Positions 41,752 to 50,520 of a stretch of DNA of 64,000 nt are shown here, one piece after another. Below the pieces are notes generated by a model that did not search any database, was not told the origin of the DNA, and worked only from the letters and a program-made list of their open reading frames with translations. Each line of letters starts with the position of its first letter. Position 1 is the stretch's first letter. The position numbers and the translations under genes are program-made. The stretch is from Alkaliphilus metalliredigens QYMF (GTDB lineage Bacteria > Bacillota > Clostridia > Peptostreptococcales > Natronincolaceae): positions 4,507,539 to 4,571,538 of the forward strand of contig NC_009633.1 of assembly GCF_000016985.1 (NCBI RefSeq), in the 5' to 3' direction.

Positions 41752-44106
41752 TTAGGTATATATATCAGAAAACTCAATTTTTACTTTTTCTACTTTATTT
41801 TGTCTAGATTTCTCCTGTTGTGTATATTCTGTGCTTTCATTACTTAACAAGCCTATGGGTAACGCTATGATAAATTCACTTCCTTGCCCTATCTTGCTTT
41901 TAACAGTAATTTGACCTCCCTGTAGTTCAACTAAAGATTTAACAAGGGACAGTCCAATTCCACTCCCCTCATGACTTCGTGTCAGTGATCTATCTACTTG
42001 ACTAAAACGCTCAAATATCACATTAATCCGATCCTCTGGAATCCCAATCCCCGTGTCTTGGATGGATATCATCATGTTTTCCTCTTTTTCATACATATTC
42101 ACTTTTATTTGGCCCCCTGATTCAGTAAACTTGATTGCATTGGCCAATAAATTCAACATAATCCTCTCCATTTTATCTGGGTCACATGCAATCAGTTTGC
42201 TCTCCACCTGGGTATCAAACTGTAGATTAATGCCTCTTATTTCCATATATTCCGATACGGACATTGTAATATTTTCTACTACATTAACTATATCTACATT
42301 TTGGAGCTCTAACTGATAATACCCCGACTCAATCTTAGTAATATCGATGATGTTATTAACTAGTCTTAAGAGTCTATAACAATTTTGCTTCATACTCTTA
42401 ATACGTTTGTCCACTCCTAGCAATGCTTCCTTCTTCTCTATTTCATCTTGCTTAAAGTCTAATTCCAAGAGCTGTAGAGCCCCAAATATAACATTCAGGG
42501 GCGTTCGAAGCTCATGGGCTATATTGACAAAAAATTCTGTTTTCAACTTATCATATTTAATGGTTTCCTCTAGCAACTTTTTCGCTTCTTTTTGTTCTGT
42601 TATATCTCGTATGATCATCATTGTACTTTCCTGATCATTGAAGGATACCTTAGTTTCAACTATATTCCCATATGCGATACTACCATCTTTCTTAATAAAT
42701 CTGATTTCTACTAGGGGCTTAGAATTTTTATTCCTCTGTATCTTGTTGATCCATTCAACCATATCATCATAATCTTCCCAGTATATAAAATCCAATAGGG
42801 GTCTGTTAATCATGTCATTAAAGGTATCAAACCCTAAAAATTTAGTTGCCGTTGCATTTGAAAATAAGATAATCTCTTTGTCTATAATTAACACAGACTC
42901 TGGTAAAAAGTCCATTAGTTTACGATACTTTTCCTTACTCTTTATTAATGATACTTCAATTTGCTTGCGTTCAGTGATGTCTCTCACAATAGAGAGCTCT
43001 ACTTGTGTTTCAAATAATTTAAAGGTATGTAAGTTAACCTCGACTGGGATTTCATATCCCCGTTTAGATATCAGTGTTGTCTCAAAGGTGGCGCACCCAT
43101 TTTTGTATATTTCCTTTCGGTACCCAGCTAACTCACCTTCAGCTTTATCAACAGTTATATGTGAGGGTGTCTTTTCCAACAATTCCTCTCTAGTATATCC
43201 AAGTCTCTTGCAAGCAGCCTCATTTACCTCAATAAATTGACCTGAACTACTGGGGTCTTCAGCATGATTTAAAAAAATCAAGTCATTGGCATTATTAAAT
43301 AATGTCTTAAACTTTTTCTCACTCTCTTTAAGAGCTTCTAAGGCTTTATTTTTCTCTGTCACATCATGTATAATGGAATAGACAAGTTCTCTTCCATTCT
43401 TATTGATAGATCCACTATATGCTTCTACATCTTTTATTTCGCCACTGGCCAGTTGATCCTTGAAATAATAGTGTTTACCTTTATTGCACTTAACATCTTC
43501 TATTCGATTAAACACTTCATGATGAGAACCGATGCTAAGATCAGTTACATTCATTGTGATGAATTGTTCTTTATCATATCCATAAAAAGCGCAAGCAGCT
43601 GGGTTGGCATCAACAATCTCCCCTGTATCACCGTCAGCTAAAAGCATATTTGCATGGTTCTTTTCAAACATATCCTGGTAAATGTCTTCATTTGTCTTTA
43701 AAAGGATACGGGCTTTTATTTTTTCAGTTATGTCCCTTAGGGAGACATTAATAACTTTTTTGCCGTTGATTGGTATCACGACCATTACAATTTCCACATA
43801 AAAAAGTGTTCCACATCTACGGCTGTGGGTCCACTCAAACTTACTTACCTCATTTTCCTCTGCCTGTCTAACCAATTCCTTAGCTTTCTTAATAGACAAG
43901 CTGCCATCAAGTTGTCTTTTAGGAAATAAACCATAAACTTTCTTGCCAATAAGTTGGTCTTTTGATAAGAGTTCAAACATCTCCACTGCAGCGTCATTAC
44001 ACCTAATAATTCTGTCCCCTTCAATGATCAGACTAGCATCTGGTGATTTTTCAAATAGTATCTTATAATCTAAATCTTGTTCTTTTACTAAGTACCCGTT
44101 ATTCAT
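41752..44106 (-). CDS. cytoplasmic sensor histidine kinase with four PAS domains
   Basis: 784 residues without membrane segments. Four PAS domains (about 10-130, 135-255, 260-385 and 390-510, each closing with a DITE/DVTEK-type signature) precede HisKA (VNIAHELRTPLN, with His about 540) and HATPase (LNLLANAIKF, DTGIGIP, GSGIGLSL). The C-terminus is VEKVKIEFSDIYT, the tail shared with the kinases at 14187 and 19410. No response regulator is adjacent. It is a soluble orphan kinase sensing redox or a small ligand. Spo0A phosphorylation is possible but not shown. Confidence 0.88.
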   Translation of the reverse strand: MNNGYLVKEQDLDYKILFEKSPDASLIIEGDRIIRCNDAAVEMFELLSKDQLIGKKVYGLFPKRQLDGSLSIKKAKELVRQAEENEVSKFEWTHSRRCGTLFYVEIVMVVIPINGKKVINVSLRDITEKIKARILLKTNEDIYQDMFEKNHANMLLADGDTGEIVDANPAACAFYGYDKEQFITMNVTDLSIGSHHEVFNRIEDVKCNKGKHYYFKDQLASGEIKDVEAYSGSINKNGRELVYSIIHDVTEKNKALEALKESEKKFKTLFNNANDLIFLNHAEDPSSSGQFIEVNEAACKRLGYTREELLEKTPSHITVDKAEGELAGYRKEIYKNGCATFETTLISKRGYEIPVEVNLHTFKLFETQVELSIVRDITERKQIEVSLIKSKEKYRKLMDFLPESVLIIDKEIILFSNATATKFLGFDTFNDMINRPLLDFIYWEDYDDMVEWINKIQRNKNSKPLVEIRFIKKDGSIAYGNIVETKVSFNDQESTMMIIRDITEQKEAKKLLEETIKYDKLKTEFFVNIAHELRTPLNVIFGALQLLELDFKQDEIEKKEALLGVDKRIKSMKQNCYRLLRLVNNIIDITKIESGYYQLELQNVDIVNVVENITMSVSEYMEIRGINLQFDTQVESKLIACDPDKMERIMLNLLANAIKFTESGGQIKVNMYEKEENMMISIQDTGIGIPEDRINVIFERFSQVDRSLTRSHEGSGIGLSLVKSLVELQGGQITVKSKIGQGSEFIIALPIGLLSNESTEYTQQEKSRQNKVEKVKIEFSDIYT

Positions 44107-44449
44107 CCCTTTTCCCCCATTGACTTCCCCATTTAAAATAATATTAAATTGAAATCTTGTCTACTCTATTATTCTACTTTTTTCCTAATACTCCTACAAC
44201 GTACGATAAGTTTTCTGTTTTTTTATATAAATAAAACAGCCTGTATCGTATTAACTCAAAGCACAGGCTGTTTTACTTGGTTCTATTAAAATTTTATCTT
44301 CGTGGTATAACACTCCTATGGATCACCGTAGATGGGATTATAAATCTATCATGACCAATTTCTATTGATTCTGTTCCCTTTACACAACCAACAATTTAAA
44401 TGATTAAATCTTTCATGCTGACTTAAGCTCTTTGCAAATTTCCCGTTTG
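44107..44449. other. intergenic stretch with a terminator
   Basis: These 343 bases hold the kinase promoter region and the terminator at 44233-44274. A 35-codon minus-strand open stretch (about 44299-44406) lacks a start codon and a recognisable domain, so it is not called a gene. Confidence 0.4.
44233..44274. terminator. terminator downstream of the Gln-rich protein gene
   Basis: AAAACAGCCTGT (44233-44244) pairs exactly with ACAGGCTGTTTT (44263-44274). It lies about 175 bases beyond the stop codon of the gene at 44450 and can act in both directions. Confidence 0.7.
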
Positions 44450-45046
44450 CTAGTTTCCCTGCTGACCCTGTTGTCCGCCCATCTGCTGGCCACTCATTAA
44501 ATTTCCTTGTTGCCCACCCATTTGACTTCCTTGTTGCCCACTCATCTGATTTCCTTGCTGTCCACTCATCTGATTTCCTTGCTGGCCCTGTTGGCCTTGC
44601 TGGCCACTCATTTGATTCCCTTGTTGGCCCTGTTGGCCTTGTTGGCTATTCATTTGCATTAATTGTTGTTGTGCTTGATCGATCAATTGATTCATTTGTG
44701 TAAGCACTTGGTTTGCTTGAACATATTCATTTGCCTGATTTAGAACCTGCATTGTTTGCTGGATTGATTGTTGTAGTTGTTGTACTGTTTGTTGTTGTTG
44801 TTGCTGTGCTTGGTTTCTAAACTGCTGCATTTGTTGGAACAGCTGTCCAGCTGACTGACCACTCTGTTGTGACTGGTTTTGCTGTGACTGATTTTGTTGT
44901 CCACCAGAACCTTGTTGCAATTGTCCCATTGTTTGTCTCATTTGATCTAATTGGCTTTTTAAAGTGACTACTTCTTCAGCTAGTTCTTCATCCACTTTAC
45001 CTCTAGTGATTGCTTCTCTTTTTAAGTCCATTGATCCTGTTTCCAT
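44450..45046 (-). CDS. Gln-rich low-complexity protein with GQQGNQMS repeats
   Basis: 198 residues, function unknown. An acidic N-terminal coil (DEELAEEVVTLKSQLDQM) leads into a Gln/Ser tract. A helical middle follows (IQQTMQVLNQANEYVQANQV), and the C-terminal 70 residues are repeats of QQGNQMSG and QQGQQGN. It has no signal peptide or membrane segment. Codon use and a strong ribosome binding site (GGAGGAG) support translation. It is a single gene with its own terminator. Such Gln/Met/Gly-rich proteins are sometimes structural (spore coat or matrix), but that is only a guess. Confidence 0.75.
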   Translation of the reverse strand: METGSMDLKREAITRGKVDEELAEEVVTLKSQLDQMRQTMGQLQQGSGGQQNQSQQNQSQQSGQSAGQLFQQMQQFRNQAQQQQQQTVQQLQQSIQQTMQVLNQANEYVQANQVLTQMNQLIDQAQQQLMQMNSQQGQQGQQGNQMSGQQGQQGQQGNQMSGQQGNQMSGQQGSQMGGQQGNLMSGQQMGGQQGQQGN

Positions 45047-45228
45047 TTACATTCTCCTCCGATTCAAATTTATTTAGTGATTAACACCTATTTTATCTTT
45101 TCACTTTGCTACACCTTATATACAGAATACCATCACCAATTTTTTTATTTCATAATGAAATTTATGCCAAAATAAAAAGACCCCCTAGAAACAAAGGAAT
45201 CTTTAAATAATCTTGAATACAACATATT

Positions 45229-45729
45229 TTATCTATTGTTTATATTTTCTGGGTTCATATCATGCCATTGTATTCTTTTTTCAGCCATTGTTTCCCATTT
45301 GGTTCCTTTTTTACCATGATTGCAATAAGGGTCAATTGAAATACCTCCCCTTGGCGTGAACTTCCCCCATACCTCTATATACTTAGGGTCCATAAGTCTA
45401 ATTAAATCCTTCATGATGATGTTAATGCAATCCTCATGAAAATCACCTTGATTTCTGAAGCTAAATAAATACAGCTTTAAAGACTTGCTTTCAACTAACA
45501 GTTTATCTGGCACATAGGATATATATATAGCTGCAAAGTCAGGTTGTCCTGTCTTAGGACATAGACTAGTGAACTCCGGAAAATTTAATTTCACAAAATA
45601 GTCATTTTCAGGGTGCTTGTTCCCAAAACTTTCTAGTATGTCTGGGTTATATTGGTATTGGTACTTAACACTTTGATTACCAAGCAAAGTAACACCCTTT
45701 AGTTCTTCATCTGTTCTCCCACTCATCAT
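45229..45729 (-). CDS. queF: NADPH-dependent 7-cyano-7-deazaguanine reductase
   Basis: It reduces preQ0 to preQ1 in queuosine synthesis. The 166-residue single-domain type has the catalytic Cys in [14 protein letters not shown] and the nitrile-reductase motif [28 protein letters not shown] precedes the ATG. It follows the preQ-type transporter gene queT, and both lie downstream of a preQ1-I riboswitch at 46640-46679. The earlier queC, queD and queE genes are not in the window. Confidence 0.93.
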   Translation of the reverse strand: MMSGRTDEELKGVTLLGNQSVKYQYQYNPDILESFGNKHPENDYFVKLNFPEFTSLCPKTGQPDFAAIYISYVPDKLLVESKSLKLYLFSFRNQGDFHEDCINIIMKDLIRLMDPKYIEVWGKFTPRGGISIDPYCNHGKKGTKWETMAEKRIQWHDMNPENINNR

Positions 45730-45840
45730 AGGTCCTCCTTCAGTTTATCTTTTTTATCTTCGAAGCGTTTCTAAATACTCTCTCGGAATTAAATCTCATT
45801 TTCTTTTTGATATACTCCTAAGACTCTAGCTGAACTAGCC

Positions 45841-46353
45841 TTATTTTATTTTGTCTCTTAATTGCTTTACTAATACAACGCCAACAACTCCAGGAATGAT
45901 TTGTCCTATGGTAATACTAAATGCTAATAATGTATAAGGTACATTAATTAAATAGGTTAACCATATTGGTACGATTAGACCCGGTCCCAAAATAATGGGT
46001 AGTGCCATGAACCAATCATTGAATCGGTACTTTTTAATCAGATAGATTAGACTAGTAGTGATGATCCCCACCATAAATCCACCAACTATATCCGGTAGAC
46101 CCAAACCTCCCATTATCATATTACTCAAAAGATTACTCAGTCCTAAGGGTACAATTAAAAAAGGATAGATGGCACTTAAAGCATAGAGCGAAGTGGCAAT
46201 CCTAATTTGGAACTGTCCAAATGCAAAACCTTGGGTGAAAAACATCAACACTACATATAAAGCCATTGTAATCCCAGATATTGTAAGCTTCTGTGTTGAA
46301 GAAATCTCTTTCCCACTAAAAATTTGTTGCCTTGATTTCGAGTATTTATTCAT
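45841..46353 (-). CDS. queT: QueT-family queuosine-precursor transporter
   Basis: About 170 residues, five to six membrane helices. It belongs to the QueT (COG4708-type) substrate-binding subunits of ECF-like transporters that take up queuosine precursors. The start is ATG 46353 (GGGAGG eight bases upstream). An in-frame codon at 46398 would add 15 residues unlike the family. It is regulated by the upstream preQ1-I riboswitch with a leader terminator, which strongly supports the assignment. The ATPases EcfA1/A2 and EcfT encoded at 52316-54793 may energise it. Confidence 0.88.
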   Translation of the reverse strand: MNKYSKSRQQIFSGKEISSTQKLTISGITMALYVVLMFFTQGFAFGQFQIRIATSLYALSAIYPFLIVPLGLSNLLSNMIMGGLGLPDIVGGFMVGIITTSLIYLIKKYRFNDWFMALPIILGPGLIVPIWLTYLINVPYTLLAFSITIGQIIPGVVGVVLVKQLRDKIK

Positions 46354-46591
46354 TGTATTAACCTCCCTGATCCCATCAGTATAGACGTTATTCGTCATTC
46401 ATCCATTCCTCTATCAGTCTACAAGGAGTTCTTTTATCATATACAAAAGAACGAGACCTATGGTCCCTCAACTTTTCTCTTTAAAATATCGATACAAATT
46501 CTTACTATATGCATTTACCACAATACCTCTATGACTGTGGTTTCAGTTCCTTTATGGGATAAGAGATTATTATTTCTTTTTCCATAAAAAA

Positions 46592-46608
46592 AAAGGCCTT
46601 ACGGCCCT
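46592..46608 (-). terminator. riboswitch-controlled terminator before queT
   Basis: On the minus strand AGGGCC, loop GTAA, GGCCTT forms a six-pair stem followed by a run of nine T (46586-46594). It lies 32 bases after the preQ1 aptamer, so it is its expression platform: ligand binding would favour termination. It also lies beyond the rubrerythrin gene and could incidentally stop its transcript. Confidence 0.7.
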
Positions 46609-46639
46609 AAATATATAGATTTATCAATACTTTATTAGC

Positions 46640-46679
46640 CCTAGTTTTGTTTTGAGACAGGATGGTTACGAACTGTCTT
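46640..46679 (-). promoter_or_regulatory. preQ1-I riboswitch aptamer
   Basis: On the minus strand GACAG (46673-46677) pairs with CTGTC (46656-46660). The loop between them contains GTTCGTAACCATC, and the 3' tail reads CAAAACAAAACTAGG. This order (short stem, C-rich loop with GTAACC, A-rich tail folding back as a pseudoknot) is that of preQ1 class I. A promoter lies just upstream and a terminator downstream, followed by the preQ transporter and reductase genes. Confidence 0.85.
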
Positions 46680-46696
46680 ATTGAATTGTCAGGAAT

Positions 46697-46725
46697 ATTA
46701 TATCATAGCTTTATCACTGGAACAA
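46697..46725 (-). promoter_or_regulatory. promoter for the riboswitch-queT-queF transcript
   Basis: On the minus strand TTGTTC (46720-46725) and TATAAT (46697-46702) are 17 bases apart. The aptamer begins about 18 bases after the -10 box. Confidence 0.75.
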
Positions 46726-46806
46726 TCTTTATATTCAGCTCACTTACTTCTTCAATTTTCCCGAAATAAACCTATTATTTCCCCGGAAATATAGATTTTC
46801 GACATT

Positions 46807-47367
46807 TTATTTTTTGAATGCTTTGTACAATTCCTCTTTGGCTCCACAAATTGGACACCGATCAGGTCGTTCATTGGTTGCAGTATGTCCACAAATCTCA
46901 CATACATAGATTCCACCTATATCATAGTCCTTTCCTTGCTTAGCTGCTTCTTGAGCTTCTTTGAAAAGCTTAGCGTGAATCTTCTCCGCTTCTAATGCAT
47001 AGTGAAAGGCTCTTTCTGCTCCTTTTTCCTTTTGGAATCGTGCTGTTTCCAAATAAACAGGATACATTTGTTCTATTTCATGAAGTTCTCCATCAATTCC
47101 GCCTTGAAGATTTTCTACGGTTTTACCTACTCCAAATACAGCCCCAGCAGGTACCGTATAATCACCTTTTTGATCACCAAGCTCTCTAAAATGATTATCA
47201 GCATGGGCATACTCAGCATAACCAATGGCTCTAAACAACCTTCCCGTATTAGGAAAACCCTCTTTATCTGCCACCTCTCCCCAAATTAAGTATCTCATAT
47301 GAGCCATACTTTCTCCTCCATATGCCGAACGTAAAAAATCAGCAGTCATTGCATTGTTAACCGACAT
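46807..47367 (-). CDS. rbr: rubrerythrin
   Basis: Peroxide-reducing di-iron protein of anaerobes. From ATG 47367 (GAGGAGGAG upstream) it has 186 residues: a four-helix ferritin-like domain with Glu/His ligands (GGESMAHMRY, AEYAHADNHF, ALEAEKIHAKL) and a C-terminal rubredoxin-like zinc/iron knuckle with two CxxC pairs (CEICGH and CPICGA). It detoxifies hydrogen peroxide using NADH via rubredoxin-type donors. It stands alone, upstream of the preQ1 leader region. Confidence 0.93.
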   Translation of the reverse strand: MSVNNAMTADFLRSAYGGESMAHMRYLIWGEVADKEGFPNTGRLFRAIGYAEYAHADNHFRELGDQKGDYTVPAGAVFGVGKTVENLQGGIDGELHEIEQMYPVYLETARFQKEKGAERAFHYALEAEKIHAKLFKEAQEAAKQGKDYDIGGIYVCEICGHTATNERPDRCPICGAKEELYKAFKK

Positions 47368-47426
47368 GTACACTCCTCCTCGTTAATTAAAATCGTTTTT
47401 TGAATTATAGACAAGCTTATTGCCTT

Positions 47427-47579
47427 TTATACTGCTAGGCTTTCATTAGCTCTAATCCAAAGTAAAACGCCTGTATCGTTACAGAGGTTAAGTTGAATAT
47501 TTTTTTCCTCCGGAACAATACAAGCTGATGTCCTACATTCTCCATCCTTATTATAAGCGCATCCATGGCATTTACTCAT
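47427..47579 (-). CDS. small cysteine-rich protein (DUF1540-like)
   Basis: A 50-residue gene, easily missed because of its size. AGGAGG stands about seven bases before the ATG (GGAGGAATACAAATG). The protein starts MSKCHGCAYNKDGECRTSAC, a four-cysteine pattern resembling DUF1540 metal-binding proteins common in Clostridia. It ends TGVLLWIRANESLAV. No function is known. A zinc or metal site is likely from the cysteine spacing. Confidence 0.7.
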   Translation of the reverse strand: MSKCHGCAYNKDGECRTSACIVPEEKNIQLNLCNDTGVLLWIRANESLAV

Positions 47580-47685
47580 TTGTATTCCTCCAATCCATTA
47601 ATTCATCTTATGTTTACTTAGATTATACCCCTAGTTAAACGATGACTGACATCACATTGGCTTTGCTTTATTGTCCTATCATTGC

Positions 47686-48552
47686 CTATTGTCTGGGTTT
47701 ATTTAGTAATTTGGAAGCTGGCATAATCTCGATTCCTTTTTCTTGTAAGTAAGGGAGCATCTGCTTGATAGCCTCGGCTGTTATTCTCCCTCCCTCAGGT
47801 CCTACATGACCAATTGCCACAGCACTTCCACTCTCTAATGCCACAACAGCTAATTTTTCAATCTGTCTCTTAATTGCCTCTACATTTTTCTCATTATCTA
47901 AAAATATAGCTCTTTCTAAAACCGGAACATTATATTGATCTGCAACTTCTTTGACTATGGATGTCTGACTTGTCTTGCTGTCAATCATATACATATCATT
48001 GGCCTTTAACACTTGCATGACTGCTTCCATAATCCTCTTGTCCTCTGTTATTTTTGACCCCATATGATTGTTTGCTCCTACGGCATACTGAACATCCTCT
48101 ATGGCTTCTAAGACAATGCTATGTACCTCCTCTGAAGTTAGATTCGATGTAATGCCCCTGTCTCCTAACCACTTTGGATTTCCTTTTTTAGGTTCCATAG
48201 GAATATGTACAATCACTTCATGTCCAGCCTTATTAGCTCTTTTAGCTTCTTCTTGTGAGTATGGTAAAAAGGGAATGACTGCGAAGGTAAGGGGTTGGAT
48301 AATGTTCATCATTTCATCAGTGCCGCTACCATTATTGCCAAAATCATCAATGACAATCGCGACGATCCCCTTTGTCTCTGCTACAGTCTCCTCAATTACA
48401 CTTGCCTCTCTACTCATCCACAAGGGATTTTGCTCATTTCTTTGAATCCTCATTCCCCCAGTAAAAAAACCTAGCACAAGACAGGTTACAAGTATAAAAT
48501 TTAAATTTTGTTTTGAAATGTAAAAAATATAGCCTTTTTTCTTCATTTCCAC
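47686..48552 (-). CDS. divergent polysaccharide deacetylase family protein (YibQ-like)
   Basis: 288 residues. A signal-anchor helix (about 15-35) precedes a divergent polysaccharide deacetylase fold: VIDDFGNNG, FAVIPFLPYS, HEVIVHIPMEP and NNHMGSKITEDKRIM carry the Asp and His residues in positions of the deacetylase metal site. It is probably extracellular, acting on an unknown glycan or peptidoglycan. Single gene, convergent with cwlD-side genes across the holin-like gene. AAAGAGGTG upstream of the ATG. Confidence 0.83.
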   Translation of the reverse strand: MEMKKKGYIFYISKQNLNFILVTCLVLGFFTGGMRIQRNEQNPLWMSREASVIEETVAETKGIVAIVIDDFGNNGSGTDEMMNIIQPLTFAVIPFLPYSQEEAKRANKAGHEVIVHIPMEPKKGNPKWLGDRGITSNLTSEEVHSIVLEAIEDVQYAVGANNHMGSKITEDKRIMEAVMQVLKANDMYMIDSKTSQTSIVKEVADQYNVPVLERAIFLDNEKNVEAIKRQIEKLAVVALESGSAVAIGHVGPEGGRITAEAIKQMLPYLQEKGIEIMPASKLLNKPRQ

Positions 48553-48660
48553 ACCTCTTTCATTTTATAGATACTTTTCCAGTTTATTGAAGCATAAAAT
48601 CACTTTAGATAAGGAATGCTACTACTGAAACTAAATTTTGCAAATGAAAGGAGTCTTTAT

Positions 48661-49044
48661 ATGTCTGAAGATAGAAATAATGATAGAAATCAAAACCGTA
48701 CACAAGCATCTCATAGCTGGGTAGGGATTATATTAAGATTTGTAGTCTCTGCTATCGTCATTGCAGTTGCCGCCTTTTTAACACCAGGATTTAGAATAGA
48801 GGGTGTATGGGGGATTGTAGTAGCTGCTGCGGTTATTTCGATTGTCGACTACTTAATACAACGAGTTGTTGGATTTGATGCTTCGCCATTTGGTAAAGGC
48901 ATCACAGGGTTTATTGTGGCCGCTATTGTGCTCTATGGCGCCCAGTTTATTGTTCCAGCCATGCGTGTTACATTCCTTGGAGCTATTCTAGGTGCAATTG
49001 TCATTGGTATTTTAGATATGATTATACCTGGTAAAACAATGTAA
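48661..49044 (+). CDS. phage-holin-4-like (PF04020-type) membrane protein
   Basis: 127 residues from ATG 48661 (GAAAGGAG upstream), with a polar, Asn-rich N-terminus and four hydrophobic helices (IILRFVVSAIVIAVAAFL; WGIVVAAAVISIVDYLI; GFIVAAIVLYGAQFIV; GAILGAIVIGILDMI). The family name derives from phage holins, but bacterial members are usually plain membrane proteins not tied to prophages, as here. It is a single rightward gene with a strong terminator. Confidence 0.8.
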   Translation: MSEDRNNDRNQNRTQASHSWVGIILRFVVSAIVIAVAAFLTPGFRIEGVWGIVVAAAVISIVDYLIQRVVGFDASPFGKGITGFIVAAIVLYGAQFIVPAMRVTFLGAILGAIVIGILDMIIPGKTM

Positions 49045-49052
49045 TAGAAGCT

Positions 49053-49090
49053 AAAAGTATATCAACAGTTGCCTGTTGATATACTTTTTC
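49053..49090 (+). terminator. terminator of the holin-like gene
   Basis: AAAAGTATATCAACAG (49053-49068) pairs with CTGTTGATATACTTTTT (49073-49089) with a four-base loop and a T-tract. It begins eight bases after the stop codon. Confidence 0.85.
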
Positions 49091-49230
49091 TTATACACAT
49101 TCAAGATCTTTTTTATCCACAATGCATTACCTGTTTTTCTTTATGATTTTTGGCTAATTCCTCAATTTAGGCAGTAAACCTGTATTTAACCAGAGTGTTA
49201 TCCACATTGTCCACATATTTTATCCACAAC

Positions 49231-49965
49231 CTAATGTGTCTCTTGAAAATACCTCTGGATTCCTATATACAGTGCCCATGCAACCCTTTGCTGGTATTGG
49301 GAATCATTAAGCAATTTTTCTTCCTTTGGATTAGATAAAAATCCACATTCTACTAACACTGTGGGTATCTCTAAATCTCTAATTAAGTAAATCCCCTCTT
49401 TTTCTAGTGCCACCCTTTTGTTGTTAGGATCTAGTACGTTTACTAATTCTTCCTGTAGAATTCCTGCTAACCTTTTTCCCATAGGGTTATTTTTTGGATA
49501 AAAAGTTTGTGCTCCAGAATATTGACTCTGGGTAAAGCTATTCACGTGAATCGTAATAAAGATGTCCGCTTGGCTTTCTTTTACAATCTTTTTCCGATTT
49601 TGTAAATCTTCATTTTTTTTCTTCCTCACCGTTCCACCCTCTGTGTATAAGCCTACGTCACTATCTCGCGTCATCAAAACAACGCTACCGCTTTGCTCTA
49701 AATACTCCCTTAAGTAACGTGCAATAGACAAATTAATATCTTTTTCGTTATTTCCCATACTACCAACCTTACCTGGGTCTATTCCACCATGTCCAGCATC
49801 TATGATCACGCCCTTTGCAGTACTAGGAATCACATTGGTTTCAATTACCTTGTCTCCTAAGTAAATCAACAACACAATTAAGGCCAGTATCCCGATTCCA
49901 CCCCATATTAACCATTTTTTTTTGATAATCAACAGTCTCAAGCTCCGATTCCTCCATCCTTTCAT
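49231..49965 (-). CDS. cwlD: N-acetylmuramoyl-L-alanine amidase CwlD
   Basis: Removes peptide side chains from muramic acid to allow muramic-delta-lactam formation in the spore cortex. 244 residues: an N-terminal membrane helix (WGGIGILALIVLLIYLG) followed by an Amidase_3 catalytic domain with zinc ligands in IIDAGHGGIDPG, NEKDINL and ITIHVNSF, and the final VECGFLSN Glu. Length and single-domain layout match CwlD rather than larger lytic amidases. It indicates sporulation ability. It is a single gene. Confidence 0.88.
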   Translation of the reverse strand: MKGWRNRSLRLLIIKKKWLIWGGIGILALIVLLIYLGDKVIETNVIPSTAKGVIIDAGHGGIDPGKVGSMGNNEKDINLSIARYLREYLEQSGSVVLMTRDSDVGLYTEGGTVRKKKNEDLQNRKKIVKESQADIFITIHVNSFTQSQYSGAQTFYPKNNPMGKRLAGILQEELVNVLDPNNKRVALEKEGIYLIRDLEIPTVLVECGFLSNPKEEKLLNDSQYQQRVAWALYIGIQRYFQETH

Positions 49966-50267
49966 TTATGATTATTCTTTTAAGGTATAGAGCCCCCTCT
50001 AATGTTAGGTGACATTTTCGAAATAAATTCCGCTACAATTTAGAGGGCGTGTATATTCTCTCTAAATTAAGTCTCATTTTATATATATGATCTTTTCTTT
50101 TCGTCCTATCACTTTTATCGTGATTTTATTTTGCTCAATGTAAAAACTTACTAAACGAAATCCACCACAGTTCATAAATATATAGTGGATTTTAAAATAA
50201 TTGTATTTCTTACATGATCAAAGATAAACTAATGGAGAAAACAGAACATATGAGAGGAAGGTTAATA
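49966..50267. other. intergenic stretch between divergent genes
   Basis: About 300 AT-rich bases upstream of both cwlD and the coiled-coil gene. One dyad (CCCTCTAA near 49994 and TTAGAGGG near 50039) has no T-tract. Nothing else is recognised. Confidence 0.4.
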
Positions 50268-50489
50268 ATGGAAAACAGAAAGGACAAGCAGAATATTTCA
50301 AACGAATTGGAACTGTTGAAGAAAGATAATGAGGAAATGCGTCTAAGATTATCTGCCATCGAATTATTGCTGGTGGATGAGAACAATGGAAGGTCTAAGG
50401 ATCCTGACTTATCTAATGCAGTCCAAGGACTATCCACTCAGATTTCTTCACTGATACAAGATATCGACTCATTAAATGATTCCTTGTAG
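50268..50489 (+). CDS. small coiled-coil protein, unknown function
   Basis: 73 residues from ATG 50268 (AGGAAGG upstream). The first half is a heptad-type coil (ISNELELLKKDNEEMRLRLS), and the end is a second short helix (LSTQISSLIQDIDSLNDSL). No domain name fits. A strong terminator follows directly. The same frame extends to ATG 50214 but without a ribosome binding site. Possibly a structural or regulatory adaptor. Confidence 0.55.
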   Translation: MENRKDKQNISNELELLKKDNEEMRLRLSAIELLLVDENNGRSKDPDLSNAVQGLSTQISSLIQDIDSLNDSL

Positions 50490-50520
50490 TCACCATTACT
50501 CTAGCTATTTTGAGTATAAA

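Larger units (their letters stand above)
46354..46806. other. leader region of queT-queF
   Basis: This 453-base gap contains the promoter, preQ1-I aptamer and leader terminator described separately. The 240 bases between that terminator and queT show no other feature. Confidence 0.6.

Noticed and set aside
44299-44406. 35-codon minus-strand stretch with plausible amino acid composition
   Set aside because: It starts right after a stop codon with no start codon or ribosome binding site, and no family was recognised.
44480-44660. Regular short repeats that could look like a CRISPR or satellite array
   Set aside because: They are in-frame codons of the Gln-rich protein, there are no unique spacers, and the period follows the peptide repeat.
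46592-46608. Terminator first taken to belong to rubrerythrin
   Set aside because: A promoter and preQ1-I aptamer lie between it and rubrerythrin, so it is better explained as the riboswitch expression platform.
48661-49044. Holin-like gene as a sign of a second prophage
   Set aside because: The family is widespread as ordinary membrane proteins, and no other phage gene is nearby.
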